Shown here: positions 35,742 through 45,365 of the stretch, piece by piece
Layout: each line of letters starts with the position of its first letter
Numbering within the stretch: position 1 is the first letter of the stretch
NCBI RefSeq assembly: GCF_017912535.1
Contig: NZ_JAERQK010000006.1
Coordinates: 62,001 to 126,000, forward strand
From: Motiliproteus sediminis
Lineage (GTDB): Bacteria > Pseudomonadota > Gammaproteobacteria > Pseudomonadales > Balneatricaceae
Length of the DNA: 64,000 nucleotides
Direction: 5' to 3'
The notes under the pieces: model-generated
The model's input: the letters and a program-made list of their open reading frames with translations, nothing else
Databases searched by the model: none
Told to the model about the DNA's origin: nothing
Made by a program: the position numbers and the translations under genes

Positions 35742-35942
35742 ATGATCAAGCGAACCACATCGCGCACCGAAACCCTGCATACACGCCCGGAAATAAGCCT
35801 CAAGGACAGCTATCGACTGCTGCGCAACCTCCCACTCGGCAGCGCATCGGACCGGGAGCTGGATCAGATCAGCGACCAGATTTCCCAACTGGACAATCGC
35901 GACCAGATCGCCGCGCTACTGGCTCGCCTCCGGCACCGCTGA
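35742..35942 (+). CDS. Small basic/helical protein of unknown function
   Basis: 66-residue protein I do not recognise. The start is supported by a strong ribosome-binding site (CAGGAAAGGCGAC before ATG). The N-terminus is polar and Thr/Arg-rich; the rest (SLKDSYRLLRNLPLGSASDR, then ELDQISDQISQLDNRDQIAA-LLARL) is predicted helical with a heptad-like pattern, so a coiled coil or a small regulator is possible. It lies between yhbY and dapE with gaps of 152 and 78 bases. Codon usage looks normal for the window. Real gene more likely than not. Confidence 0.55.
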   Translation: MIKRTTSRTETLHTRPEISLKDSYRLLRNLPLGSASDRELDQISDQISQLDNRDQIAALLARLRHR

Positions 35943-37157
<1,215 letters not shown>

Positions 37158-37160
37158 ACC

Positions 37161-37412
37161 GTGCCGGAACCGAACGACACCCGCTCGCCGCGGCACAGCC
37201 TGGAGCGGGTCATGTGGGGATGCACGCTGGGGTTCGGCGGACTGCTGTTGATCTGGGCCGCAGAGAGACTGCTGCCCAGCTCTGCTGCTCAGGAACTGAT
37301 CGCACTGTGTGGGCTATTTCTGCTCGGCGGGGGAGGTATACTGGTCGCCAGCGGCTACATCAGCCTCAGCATCGTCCGCTTGATTAGGTTCTTATATGAT
37401 CGAAAACCCTGA
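37161..37412 (+). CDS. Small two-span membrane protein of unknown function
   Basis: 83 residues from the GTG at 37161, four bases after dapE, or 66 residues from the ATG at 37212, which has the better ribosome-binding site (GGAGCGGGTC). Two hydrophobic segments are clear: CTLGFGGLLLIWAAERLL and LIALCGLFLLGGGGILVASGYI, with a basic end. I do not know a function. It overlaps the next gene's start by 17 bases, so the two are probably translationally coupled. Confidence 0.6.
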   Translation: MPEPNDTRSPRHSLERVMWGCTLGFGGLLLIWAAERLLPSSAAQELIALCGLFLLGGGGILVASGYISLSIVRLIRFLYDRKP

Positions 37413-37788
37413 AACCCGCCACCCCGATATCGAGATCTATATCTTCGCCGCGAAAGCCAGCGATGTAGAGGCTTGGCTGCAGCAGCAGTTCGAGCAGTTA
37501 GAACAAAGCCATCAACAAGGTGGACGGACAGACTACCGTGCGACAACCAACGGCATCACCATACCGGTGATGGTGATCGAAAAAGCAGCGGGCAAGTTCA
37601 CCAGCGTCTGGTTTGATTCGGCCGTGACTCCCTGGTCCAGAGACCTCGATTGCGCTCGCGCTGCCGCGGCAGCCTTCCATCGTGAAGTACGCTGTATTGC
37701 CTCAGGATGGCAGGAGGGGGACGACCCGGATGAGTGGTGGTCAATTACCACCGCCGAGGAAAAAATCATCAGCTGGCGAAACGCCTGA
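37396..37788 (+). CDS. Conserved-looking hypothetical protein, 130 residues
   Basis: Soluble acidic protein with mixed alpha/beta composition: DIEIYIFAAKASDVEAWLQQ-QFEQLEQ, then ITIPVMVIEKAAGKFTSVWF and a Trp-rich C-terminus (DPDEWWSITTAEEKIISWRN). No catalytic motif recognised. The start at 37396 lies inside the upstream small membrane gene, implying coupling. Its stop TGA is the first half of the palindrome TGATCA whose other half is the stop of the converging gene, so the two coding regions abut exactly. Function unknown. Confidence 0.7.
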   Translation: MIENPETRHPDIEIYIFAAKASDVEAWLQQQFEQLEQSHQQGGRTDYRATTNGITIPVMVIEKAAGKFTSVWFDSAVTPWSRDLDCARAAAAAFHREVRCIASGWQEGDDPDEWWSITTAEEKIISWRNA

Positions 37789-38217
37789 TCAGGCCGCCAC
37801 CGACAGTGAAGACTGCTGTATTTCCTCCAGCAAACTATAACTCTTGGCCAGCACGGCCGCTTGCGCCAGTGACAGCCCGCCGCCATCGCGCTGCTGGCGA
37901 GATTCAGCCGCCAACGGCGGCAAGGGCGCTTCTTCGAGCCAGGAGACAAGCATAGCCATCTCACCACGCGCGCCCGCCTGCAGCGCCCGCCCCAGTCGCC
38001 CGACGATCTCGGGCGAATAGAGTCGCTCCCTTCCCGCCGCCACCCCCGAGCCATCTGACTCGACAGCAGCAATACCCTGCACCGATTGCTGCGCGTGAAA
38101 GATCATGCTCAGCGCCAGCGCAAACGCCGCTCCGTCAGAACGAGCAACGGACGGGTTAAGCTGCCCGGTCAGGGCATCGATGCGATTGAGCAAAATGTCA
38201 GGGGACGGGGCCGGCAT
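37789..38217 (-). CDS. Hypothetical protein, 142 residues
   Basis: Unrecognised soluble protein. Helix-rich (LLNRIDALTGQLN, FALALSMIFHAQQSVQGI, PEIVGRLGRALQAGARGEMA-MLVSWLEEA) with a C-terminal helix ending in a hydrophobic patch. The ribosome-binding site AGGAG is seven bases before the ATG at 38217. It converges exactly on the 37396 gene. The 329-base gap upstream is unusually AT-rich for the window. Confidence 0.7.
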   Translation of the reverse strand: MPAPSPDILLNRIDALTGQLNPSVARSDGAAFALALSMIFHAQQSVQGIAAVESDGSGVAAGRERLYSPEIVGRLGRALQAGARGEMAMLVSWLEEAPLPPLAAESRQQRDGGGLSLAQAAVLAKSYSLLEEIQQSSLSVAA

Positions 38218-38546
38218 ATATTCTCCTCGCCCTATCTCTCGGCCACAGCGCCGGACTCTTTAGCCCAGCCCTCCTATAAACTAAAGACGGCCTTAATATT
38301 GTCTTAATATACGTGCGGAATAGTCTGCCAAGGAGTATTGGTTCATATGGCAACCTTTTGAACCATAAATGCAAATGGCATATATCACTTTTAAACAGAC
38401 GTATTAGTTTGGCGATTAGCCGCATGATATTTCGGGTTATACTGCGCAGCTAATATAGGCAAGCTACACACTGCCGGAAACAACCACGAGAACAGATGGC
38501 GGAAACACAGCTGCATCACCGCCACATACGCCACCAAGGTGACGAC
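38218..38546. promoter_or_regulatory. AT-rich divergent control region with direct repeats
   Basis: 329 bases with no gene and much lower GC than the surroundings. It has the direct repeat TTAATAT at 38293-38299 and 38304-38310, one DNA turn (11 bases) apart, and an inverted GGTTCA / TGAACC pair around 38340-38365 next to two ATGGCA copies. These look like regulator sites for the five-haem cytochrome gene or the opposite hypothetical gene; no exact known box was recognised. Confidence 0.4.
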
Positions 38547-39497
38547 ATGAAGCACACGCAACTCGGAACGCGGATAACCCTACCCCTGCTGCCCGCCCTG
38601 CTGCTGATAACGAACACAGCGATTGCCGGCCCGGAGATTCCAACAAAATTCACCTATAAAGGGTCGATTGCCAACACCCGCCACAACCTGACCCAGCGCC
38701 CGCCCGACAACCCCAACAATCTCAACGGGGTTTTCATGGACACCGTACGTAACAACTACGGCGAAGTCTGCGTGTACTGTCACACCCCGCACGGAGCCAA
38801 CTCCCAGATCAACGCTCCGCTTTGGAACCGAACGCTGACACAAGCGGGTATCGACGGCACCTATGTCACCTACGACTCCCTCGGCACATCAACCCTGACC
38901 GCCTCAGTAGCACAGCCCGGTGTCAACTCTCTGACCTGCCTGTCGTGTCATGACGGCACCTTGGGGATGGACTCCATTATCAACATGCCAGGAAGCGGTC
39001 TGTACGATGTCAATCAAGAGACCAGCCAGAACGACAGCTTTTTGAATGATTGGAACAATGCATCGGGCACTGACGCAACATCGCACTGGGGCTTCGGCGC
39101 CAACAATACGGAGTGCCTGTCCTGTCACTCAAACCCGGGCTTTCCCGGCGCTTCCGACTTTTCCATCGCATTCATTGGCACCGACCTCACCAATGACCAC
39201 CCGATCGGCGTAGACGTCCCGACCGGGCGCTTTGGCGATGATTTTTTTGCGCCTAATGGCGCCAGCTCCGGCGCCAACTGGAGCCTAGAGTACTACGACA
39301 CCAACCTTAACGGCCGCGCCGACAAGGACGAAATCCGCTTCTATGATACCGGCTCCGGCGCTCGCGTCGAATGCGCCTCCTGCCACGACCCGCACGGGGT
39401 ATCTCCGGACGGCAATCCGGCCACCGAGTTCAACCCCACATTCCTGCGCATCTCCAACGATGCCAGCGCAGTCTGTCTGACCTGTCACGACAAGTAA
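38547..39497 (+). CDS. Periplasmic pentahaem c-type cytochrome
   Basis: 316-residue exported cytochrome. A signal peptide (TRITLPLLPALLLITNTAIA) is followed by five CxxCH haem-attachment motifs: CVYCH at 75, CLSCH at 131, CLSCH at 190, CASCH at 276 and CLTCH at 310. Two carry the HxPHG context (HTPHG, HDPHG) typical of the doubled-CXXCH family, and NDHPIGV supplies a likely distal His. Spacing between haems is wide, about 35-85 residues, with Asn/Gly/Ser-rich loops. The ATG at 38547 has AAGGTGACGAC upstream; a farther ATG at 38496 would hide the signal peptide. It faces a lipoprotein with NHL repeats four bases away, a common partner of such cytochromes. Likely a periplasmic or outer-surface electron carrier; partners are not in the window. 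Confidence 0.9.
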   Translation: MKHTQLGTRITLPLLPALLLITNTAIAGPEIPTKFTYKGSIANTRHNLTQRPPDNPNNLNGVFMDTVRNNYGEVCVYCHTPHGANSQINAPLWNRTLTQAGIDGTYVTYDSLGTSTLTASVAQPGVNSLTCLSCHDGTLGMDSIINMPGSGLYDVNQETSQNDSFLNDWNNASGTDATSHWGFGANNTECLSCHSNPGFPGASDFSIAFIGTDLTNDHPIGVDVPTGRFGDDFFAPNGASSGANWSLEYYDTNLNGRADKDEIRFYDTGSGARVECASCHDPHGVSPDGNPATEFNPTFLRISNDASAVCLTCHDK

Positions 39498-39501
39498 GAT
39501 C

Positions 39502-40581
39502 TCAACGCCCCAGGCGCTGCCGATACTCGGCGAGCGCCTGGCGCCCCTCAACCTCACTCAGGCGCCGATACACCTCCACTTTATGGTTGTGCTGATCAGC
39601 AACGTACAGGTGACCCAACTCATCCACGGCCACTCCTGACACCAGCTCCAGCTCACCCGGCTTCACCCCGCGCTTACCGAGCGCCATCAGCAACTCCCCT
39701 TGCGGCGAAAACAGCTGCACATTGGCGAACTGAGCATCCGACACATACACGTTTCCGTCGCTATCCACCGCGATCGAACGGGGACGGGCAAACTGGCCAA
39801 ACCCTTTGCCAACCTCGCCCCAACTGCGGACAAAGTTAAGCTCCTGATCAAAGACCTGTACCCTAAAATTACCCGAGTCCAGCACATAAAGGAGACCATC
39901 GGCACCGACTACAGCATCAACAGGCAGGTTAAACTGCCCCGGAGCCGCACCCCGGTCCCCAACCATAGCCACTAGATGCCCATCAGCATCATAAGCAACG
40001 ACACGATGGCTTTGACTATCAACCCCACCGGTATCGACAACGAACACCCGACTGCCATTCCTAGTCACCGCCACTCCCGATGGACGCACCACCTCGGCAC
40101 CAATGGCGATCTCCCCCAGATACAACCCGAAAGTATCGTACTTCACCACTCTGGGGCCGCCACGATCCACCGCATAAAGCAGACCCTGCCCATCAAGCGC
40201 TATACCACGCACTTTCGACAACTCACCCTCCAGACGAAAGCCCAACTGAAAATAGCGGCGACGTGGAAAATCAAAAACATGCACGCGATTGATCGCGGTG
40301 TCGGAAATATAAAGACGCCCCTGGCCAGCGGCGAGCGAGAACGGCTTTGGCAACGGCTTTCGCAGCAATTTCTGCCCGGTCATGGCCTGCCGAAAGCTTT
40401 GCTCGTCAAGGTCAGACCGGATCGCATTGCCATCATCAAGGGTGGCAACATGACGGTAGCGCGGCAGGTCAGGGGGCTCAGGCCAGTACTGAACCGGCTT
40501 GCCAGCCAGCTGCTCCGGCGCACCTGCACAGCCCACCAATAGCAGGACCAACATACCCAATAGACCAACACCTCGCCTCAT
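39502..40581 (-). CDS. NHL-repeat lipoprotein
   Basis: 359 residues. A lipoprotein signal peptide (GMLVLLLVGCAGA) places it at the outer or inner membrane, after which a six-bladed beta-propeller is built from NHL units such as GIALDGQGLLYAVDRGGPRV, DAVVGADGLLYVLDSGNFRV, SIAVDSDGNVYVSDAQFANV and GVAVDELGHLYVADQHNHKV. Such propellers bind proteins or ligands and often occur beside multihaem cytochromes; the convergent five-haem gene here fits. It has no CxxCH motif and probably acts as scaffold. Its start is 97 bases from greB, which runs the other way. Confidence 0.92.
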   Translation of the reverse strand: MRRGVGLLGMLVLLLVGCAGAPEQLAGKPVQYWPEPPDLPRYRHVATLDDGNAIRSDLDEQSFRQAMTGQKLLRKPLPKPFSLAAGQGRLYISDTAINRVHVFDFPRRRYFQLGFRLEGELSKVRGIALDGQGLLYAVDRGGPRVVKYDTFGLYLGEIAIGAEVVRPSGVAVTRNGSRVFVVDTGGVDSQSHRVVAYDADGHLVAMVGDRGAAPGQFNLPVDAVVGADGLLYVLDSGNFRVQVFDQELNFVRSWGEVGKGFGQFARPRSIAVDSDGNVYVSDAQFANVQLFSPQGELLMALGKRGVKPGELELVSGVAVDELGHLYVADQHNHKVEVYRRLSEVEGRQALAEYRQRLGR

Positions 40582-40678
40582 CGAAAACCTCCTTTGACAC
40601 TTATCCCTGCGAGCACAACAACCTATAATCCGACCACAAACCCAAAGATCAGCTCATCCCTTCTGACGCAGACACAAC

Positions 40679-41179
40679 ATGCAACCTGAAAAACAGCAAC
40701 AGCGCGCGCTCTACATCACCCCCGAGGGCGAAAAAAAACTCCGGGATGAGCTCAAATACCTGTGGAAAGTAAAACGCCCGCAGGTAACTGACGCCGTGCG
40801 CGAAGCCGCTGCGCTCGGTGATCGCTCCGAGAATGCCGAGTATATCTATGGCAAAAAGCAGTTGCGAGAAATAGACCGACGAGTCCGCTATCTGGACAAA
40901 CGCCTGGATCAGCTCACCGTGGTCTATCGACCACCCAGCGACCAGAGCAAGGTATTCTTTGGTGCCTGGGTCAGCCTGCTCGACGAACAGGATCAGGCCC
41001 GCGAATACCGCATTGTCGGCGCCGACGAAATCGACATCGACAGCGGCCTGATCAGCATCGACACGCCATTGGCACGAGCTCTGCTGAAACGCCAGGTGGG
41101 CGACGAGGTAGAAGTAACCACCCCGGGAGGGAAGCGCTGGTACGAGATCACATCAATCCGCTATCAGCCCGCAAGCTGA
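40679..41179 (+). CDS. greB: Transcript-cleavage factor GreB
   Basis: Enters the RNA polymerase secondary channel and stimulates cleavage of backtracked RNA. 166 residues; N-terminal coiled coil with the acidic tip and basic patch (AALGDRSENAEYIYGKKQLR, where Asp and Glu coordinate the metal), then the FKBP-like C-terminal domain (VGDEVEVTTPGGKRWYEITS). The YIYGKKQLREIDRRVRYL sequence identifies GreB rather than GreA. A tRNA cluster on the other strand follows 32 bases after its stop. Confidence 0.96.
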   Translation: MQPEKQQQRALYITPEGEKKLRDELKYLWKVKRPQVTDAVREAAALGDRSENAEYIYGKKQLREIDRRVRYLDKRLDQLTVVYRPPSDQSKVFFGAWVSLLDEQDQAREYRIVGADEIDIDSGLISIDTPLARALLKRQVGDEVEVTTPGGKRWYEITSIRYQPAS

Positions 41180-41211
41180 CGATTGACACAGAGAGAAGAG
41201 GAAAAGCTGGA

Positions 41212-41287
41212 TGGTGGGTTGTACAGGATTCGAACCTGTGACCAATTGGTTAAAAGCCAACTGCTCTACCAACTGAGCTAACAACCC
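41212..41287 (-). tRNA. tRNA-Lys(UUU), distal copy
   Basis: 76 bases, acceptor GGGTTGT/ACAACCC, anticodon loop CTTTTAA (TTT), encoded CCA. Identical to the copy at 41320. Last of a four-tRNA cluster on the minus strand. Confidence 0.97.
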
Positions 41288-41319
41288 GCCCTGCTCCAAG
41301 GGAGCGACCAGTATTCGGT

Positions 41320-41395
41320 TGGTGGGTTGTACAGGATTCGAACCTGTGACCAATTGGTTAAAAGCCAACTGCTCTACCAACTGAGCTAACAACCC
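41320..41395 (-). tRNA. tRNA-Lys(UUU), proximal copy
   Basis: 76 bases, same sequence and anticodon loop CTTTTAA as the distal copy 32 bases away; a recent tandem duplication. Confidence 0.97.
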
Positions 41396-41450
41396 AAACC
41401 GAATTACCGCGATCGAGACTTGGTAGACCATCTCGTCGCTTTGTTTTCAG

Positions 41451-41526
41451 TGGCTCCCCGAACTGGACTCGAACCAGTGACCCAATGATTAACAGTCATT
41501 TGCTCTACCGACTGAGCTATCGGGGA
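41451..41526 (-). tRNA. tRNA-Asn(GUU)
   Basis: 76 bases, acceptor TCCCCGA paired with TCGGGGA, anticodon loop CTGTTAA (GTT), encoded CCA. Between tRNA-Ser(UGA) and the two tRNA-Lys genes. Confidence 0.97.
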
Positions 41527-41540
41527 CCTGCTGAAAAAAA

Positions 41541-41631
41541 TGGCGGAGGAGGAGAGATTCGAACTCTCGGTGGGCTATTAACCCACGCCGGTTTTCAAGA
41601 CCGGTGCATTCAACCGCTCTGCCACCCCTCC
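41541..41631 (-). tRNA. tRNA-Ser(UGA)
   Basis: 91-base class II tRNA, acceptor GGAGGGG/CCCCTCC, anticodon loop CTTGAAA (TGA, reads UCN), long variable arm and encoded CCA. First of the cluster; the promoter must lie in the gap above 41631 shared with livK. Confidence 0.97.
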
Positions 41632-41805
41632 GCAGAGGGCGTGCATATTAACCCATTCACCGAAGGTGTCAATACGCGGTGCCAAATATTTGCACCACCT
41701 GTCTCCATACCCGGTCGCGCATTCGACTAAAGAGTGAAAAACCTTGAACATCTGCCAAGTATTATTTACATGCGTAAAGTTTAAAAAACGTTGCGTTTCA
41801 TATTA

Positions 41806-41833
41806 TTGACATCGCTTAAAATATTTGCATAAA
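41806..41833 (+). promoter_or_regulatory. livK promoter
   Basis: Perfect -35 TTGACA (41806-41811) and -10 CATAAA (41828-41833), 16-base spacer in an AT-rich stretch. It leaves a leader of about 155 bases before the livK start. Confidence 0.65.
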
Positions 41834-41850
41834 CCGAACGGTTAAAGTTA

Positions 41851-41988
41851 ATGTTAGCCACCATGCTGATCTGCTCTGAAACGGGCGTGTTTACCCGCAG
41901 CTGGCGCAGAATCGGCACCCTTATTATAAAGGCACCTCCTCGTCGTAAGGCGGCTCGCCAAATACAACCAGAACAACAACCGGGATAG
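41851..41988 (+). CDS. Possible 45-codon leader ORF before livK
   Basis: In the livK leader an ATG at 41851 (with a second in-frame ATG at 41863) opens a 45-residue frame ending TAG at 41988, six bases before livK. The product contains MLATMLICSE and IGTLII, so several Leu, Ile and Val codons occur, as in branched-chain attenuation peptides, but they are scattered and no strong ribosome-binding site is visible. It may be chance. Confidence 0.2.
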   Translation: MLATMLICSETGVFTRSWRRIGTLIIKAPPRRKAARQIQPEQQPG

Positions 41989-41994
41989 TCGAGA

Positions 41995-43107
41995 ATGACA
42001 ACGATCAAAAAGCACCTTATCGGTCTTAGCGTTTCTGCCATGATGCTGGGTGCAGCCAGCGCCCAAGCCGAGATCAAAATTGCCCTGGCTGGCCCCGTAA
42101 CCGGGCCCGTCGCTCAGTATGGTGATATGCAGTTTATCGGCGCCAAGATGGCCATCGAACAGATCAACAAGGCTGGCGGCGTCAATGGCGAGCAGCTTGA
42201 AGCGGTTGTATACGATGACGCCTGCGACCCCAAACAAGCGACAGCGGTTGCCAACAAAGTAGTTAACGACGGCATTCAGTTGGTGGTAGGTCACCTCTGC
42301 TCCAGCTCCACCGAGCCGGCATCCGACATCTACGAAGATGAAGGCGTGCTGATGATCACCGCCGCCTCGACCAGCCCGACTATCACTGAAAAAGGCTACC
42401 AGCTGGTATTCCGCACCATCGGTCTGGACAGCCTGCAGGGCCCGTTTGCGGCCAAACACGTCGTCGATGCCATCAAGCCACAGCGCGTTGCCGTTATTCA
42501 CGATAAGCAGCAGTACGGCGAAGGCCTGGCAACGTCCGTCAAGAGCGAGCTGGATAAAGCCGGCGTTAACGTGGTGATGTTCGAGGGTGTCACTTCCGGT
42601 GACAAGGATTTCTCTGCGCTGATCGGCAAGCTGAAGAAAGAGAATGTCGATTTCGTTTACTACGGCGGTTACCACCCGGAACTGGGCCTGATCCTGCGCC
42701 AGTCTCGTGAGAAGGGCTTCAATGCCAAGTTCATGGGGCCAGAGGGTGTCGGCAACCCGGATATCACCGCCATCGCGGGCGAAGCGTCCGAGGGCCTGCT
42801 GGTCACCCTGCCCAACAGCTTCGACCAGGACCCGAAGAACGCCGATCTCGTAGCGGCATTCAAAGCCAAGAACGAAGACCCCAGCGGTGCCTTTGTGTTC
42901 CCGGCATACTCTGCGGTACAGATCATGGCTGACTCCATCAAGGCGGTTGGCTCTGTCGATACCGACGCGATGGCCAAGCATATGCGCGCCACCACCTTCA
43001 GCACTCCGACCGGCGACTTGGCGTTCGACGCCAAGGGCGACCTGAAAGAGTTCAGCTTCGTGGTCTACGAGTGGCACGCTGACGGCAGCAAAACCGCCGT
43101 TAAGTAA
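41995..43107 (+). CDS. livK: Branched-chain amino-acid ABC transporter, substrate-binding protein
   Basis: Periplasmic binding protein (type I fold) that delivers leucine, isoleucine or valine to LivHMGF. 370 residues with a signal peptide (LIGLSVSAMMLGAASAQA) and a mature start EIKIALAGPVTGPVAQYGDM. LivK/LivJ-like segments include QLVVGHLCSSSTEPASDIYE (with the conserved Cys in a two-Cys pair) and TAASTSPTITEKGYQLVFRT, where Ser-Thr contact the ligand's alpha-amino group. Followed by an attenuator-type hairpin, then the permease genes, so it can be made in excess, as expected for a binding protein. Confidence 0.95.
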   Translation: MTTIKKHLIGLSVSAMMLGAASAQAEIKIALAGPVTGPVAQYGDMQFIGAKMAIEQINKAGGVNGEQLEAVVYDDACDPKQATAVANKVVNDGIQLVVGHLCSSSTEPASDIYEDEGVLMITAASTSPTITEKGYQLVFRTIGLDSLQGPFAAKHVVDAIKPQRVAVIHDKQQYGEGLATSVKSELDKAGVNVVMFEGVTSGDKDFSALIGKLKKENVDFVYYGGYHPELGLILRQSREKGFNAKFMGPEGVGNPDITAIAGEASEGLLVTLPNSFDQDPKNADLVAAFKAKNEDPSGAFVFPAYSAVQIMADSIKAVGSVDTDAMAKHMRATTFSTPTGDLAFDAKGDLKEFSFVVYEWHADGSKTAVK

Positions 43108-43125
43108 TCCAACGTAGCGTATTGA

Positions 43126-43160
43126 AACACCCTCTTTTCACGAGAAAGGGGGTGTTTTCT
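43126..43160 (+). terminator. Partial terminator between livK and livH
   Basis: Stem AACACCCTCTTT with AAAGGGGGTGTT (one G-U pair, seven-base loop), followed by TTCTTTT. It starts 19 bases after livK. Leaky termination here would keep livK mRNA above livHMGF. Confidence 0.75.
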
Positions 43161-43179
43161 TTTAAGGGTCACGAGTCCT

Positions 43180-44106
43180 ATGCTAGAGCAACTACTTTAT
43201 TTCGTTCAGCAGCTGCTGAACGGCCTGACCATCGGTAGCACCTACGCGCTAATCGCAATCGGTTACACCATGGTTTACGGCATTATCGGCATGATCAATT
43301 TCGCCCACGGCGAAATTTACATGATCGGCACCTATGTCACCTTTATCGTCATCGCCGGACTGGCCTACATGGGCCTGGAAAGTCTGCCGCTGGTGTTTAC
43401 CGCCGCACTGCTGGTCAGTATGGCTGTCGCCGCCAGTTACGGCTTTGCCATCGAGCGCGTCGCCTATCGCCCCCTGCGCGGCCAAACGCGCCTGCTGGCA
43501 TTGATTTCTGCCATCGGCATGTCGATCTTCCTGCAGAATTTTGTGAGGTTGTCCCAAGGATCCAGGGACATCGCCATGCCCAGCCTGATTACCGGGGGCT
43601 GGACCTTCGGCGACCCCAGTAGCTTTGAGGCCAGCCTCTCCTACATGCAGGTCATTATCTGGGTGGTCACCTTGGTCACCATGGCCGCCCTCACGCTGTT
43701 CATCACCCGCTCCAAGTGGGGCCGCGCCTGTCGCGCCTGCTCCCAGGATCTCGGCATGACCAATCTGCTGGGCATCAATGCTAACAACGTTATCGCACTG
43801 ACCTTCGTCGTCGGCGCCGCACTGGCTGCTGTCGCGGGTCTGCTGCTGGGGCTTTACTACGGCGTGGTTAACCCCTACGTGGGCTTTATCGCCGGCCTCA
43901 AAGCCTTTACCGCAGCGGTACTCGGCGGTATCGGCTCAATTCCGGGCGCGATGCTGGGCGGTCTGCTGCTGGGCGTTACCGAGGCCATGACCTCTGCCTA
44001 CTTCAGCAGCGAGTACAAAGACGTAGTGGCATTCAGCCTGCTGGTACTGGTACTGCTGTTCCGCCCCTGGGGATTGCTGGGCAAACCTGAAGTGGAGAAG
44101 ATCTGA
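43180..44106 (+). CDS. livH: Branched-chain amino-acid ABC transporter permease LivH
   Basis: Inner-membrane subunit with about eight spans. 308 residues. Characteristic beginning [20 protein letters not shown] and the [11 protein letters not shown] motif, then [20 protein letters not shown], the EAA-type loop that contacts the ATPases, and [20 protein letters not shown]. Overlaps livM by one base (TGATG). Confidence 0.96.
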   Translation: MLEQLLYFVQQLLNGLTIGSTYALIAIGYTMVYGIIGMINFAHGEIYMIGTYVTFIVIAGLAYMGLESLPLVFTAALLVSMAVAASYGFAIERVAYRPLRGQTRLLALISAIGMSIFLQNFVRLSQGSRDIAMPSLITGGWTFGDPSSFEASLSYMQVIIWVVTLVTMAALTLFITRSKWGRACRACSQDLGMTNLLGINANNVIALTFVVGAALAAVAGLLLGLYYGVVNPYVGFIAGLKAFTAAVLGGIGSIPGAMLGGLLLGVTEAMTSAYFSSEYKDVVAFSLLVLVLLFRPWGLLGKPEVEKI

Positions 44107-45365
44107 TGAAAAGCACTTTCTACTCCGCCCTGTTTGCTGCAGTCGTCACCCTGATCCTGACCTGCCTGATGCTGGGCGTTAACCTAAAAACCGAAGGGAT
44201 CGCACTGACCGTATCCATGGCCAGCGAAGGTACCTGGAGCATGATCATCGGCGCCGTCCTGGCAGTGTTCCTGTTCCAGTTGTTCCGTGAAAAACTGGCC
44301 GACATGATCAACCTGCCGTCGCTGCCGAGCGCCGACCACTTTATTCCGGAAGGCAAGAAAGGCGAGAAACTCAAGCAACTGGCGATCAGCTTTGTGATCG
44401 CCGGCATGATCATCTGGCCATTCTTTGCTTCGCGCGGCGCAGTGGATCTGGCCACCCTGACGCTGATCTACATTATGCTGGGCCTTGGGCTCAACATCGT
44501 CGTCGGTCTGGCCGGTCTGCTTGACCTGGGTTACGTGGCTTTTTACGCCGTCGGCGCCTATACCTACGCGCTGCTATCGCTCTACTACGACGTATCGTTT
44601 TGGGTCGCGCTGCCGATCTGCGGCGCCCTCGCCGCGCTGTTCGGGTTTCTCCTCGGTTTCCCGGTCCTGCGCCTGCGCGGCGACTACCTGGCGATCGTAA
44701 CCCTCGGCTTCGGCGAGATCATCCGTATCCTGCTGAACAACTGGACTGAGGTCACCGGCGGTCCCAACGGTATCAGCCGTATCCCGAAGCCCGACCTGTT
44801 CGGTCTGGAGTTCAGTCGCCGGGCATCCGAAGGCGCCACCACCTTCCATGATTTCATGGGTATCAGCTACAACTCCAGCCACAAGGTGATCTTCCTTTAC
44901 CTGCTCGCAGTGCTGCTGGTGATAGTCACCATTTACGTGATCAATCGCCTCACCCGGATGCCGATCGGCCGTGCGTGGGAAGCGCTGCGCGAAGATGATA
45001 TCGCCTGCCGCTCCCTGGGCCTGAATCCGACCGTGATCAAGCTGACCGCCTTCACCATGGGTGCCAGCTTCGCCGGCTTTGCCGGCTGCTTCTTTGCCTC
45101 GCGGCAAGGCTTTATCAGCCCTGAATCCTTCGTGTTTATCGAGTCGGCGATCATCCTCGCCATCGTGGTGCTCGGCGGCATGGGTTCCCAGCTGGGTGTC
45201 ATCCTCGCCGCCATCGTGCTGACGGTACTGCCGGAACTCGCGCGCGAATTCCAGGAATACCGCATGCTGATGTTCGGCCTGCTGATGGTCTTCATGATGG
45301 CCTGGCGCCCGCAAGGCCTGGTACCGATGAAACGCCCCCACCTGGAGCTGAAAACCAATGAGTAA
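44106..45365 (+). CDS. livM: Branched-chain amino-acid ABC transporter permease LivM
   Basis: Second permease. 419 residues, about ten spans; the N-terminal 120 residues are an extra region typical of the longer LivM forms. Core features are [20 protein letters not shown], the [20 protein letters not shown] signature and [20 protein letters not shown], the coupling loop to LivG/LivF. It overlaps livG by eight bases. Confidence 0.95.
   Translation: MKSTFYSALFAAVVTLILTCLMLGVNLKTEGIALTVSMASEGTWSMIIGAVLAVFLFQLFREKLADMINLPSLPSADHFIPEGKKGEKLKQLAISFVIAGMIIWPFFASRGAVDLATLTLIYIMLGLGLNIVVGLAGLLDLGYVAFYAVGAYTYALLSLYYDVSFWVALPICGALAALFGFLLGFPVLRLRGDYLAIVTLGFGEIIRILLNNWTEVTGGPNGISRIPKPDLFGLEFSRRASEGATTFHDFMGISYNSSHKVIFLYLLAVLLVIVTIYVINRLTRMPIGRAWEALREDDIACRSLGLNPTVIKLTAFTMGASFAGFAGCFFASRQGFISPESFVFIESAIILAIVVLGGMGSQLGVILAAIVLTVLPELAREFQEYRMLMFGLLMVFMMAWRPQGLVPMKRPHLELKTNE

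Noticed and set aside
41854-43077. 407-residue open frame opposite livK
   Set aside because: Antisense shadow; livK has signal peptide and ligand-site motifs.
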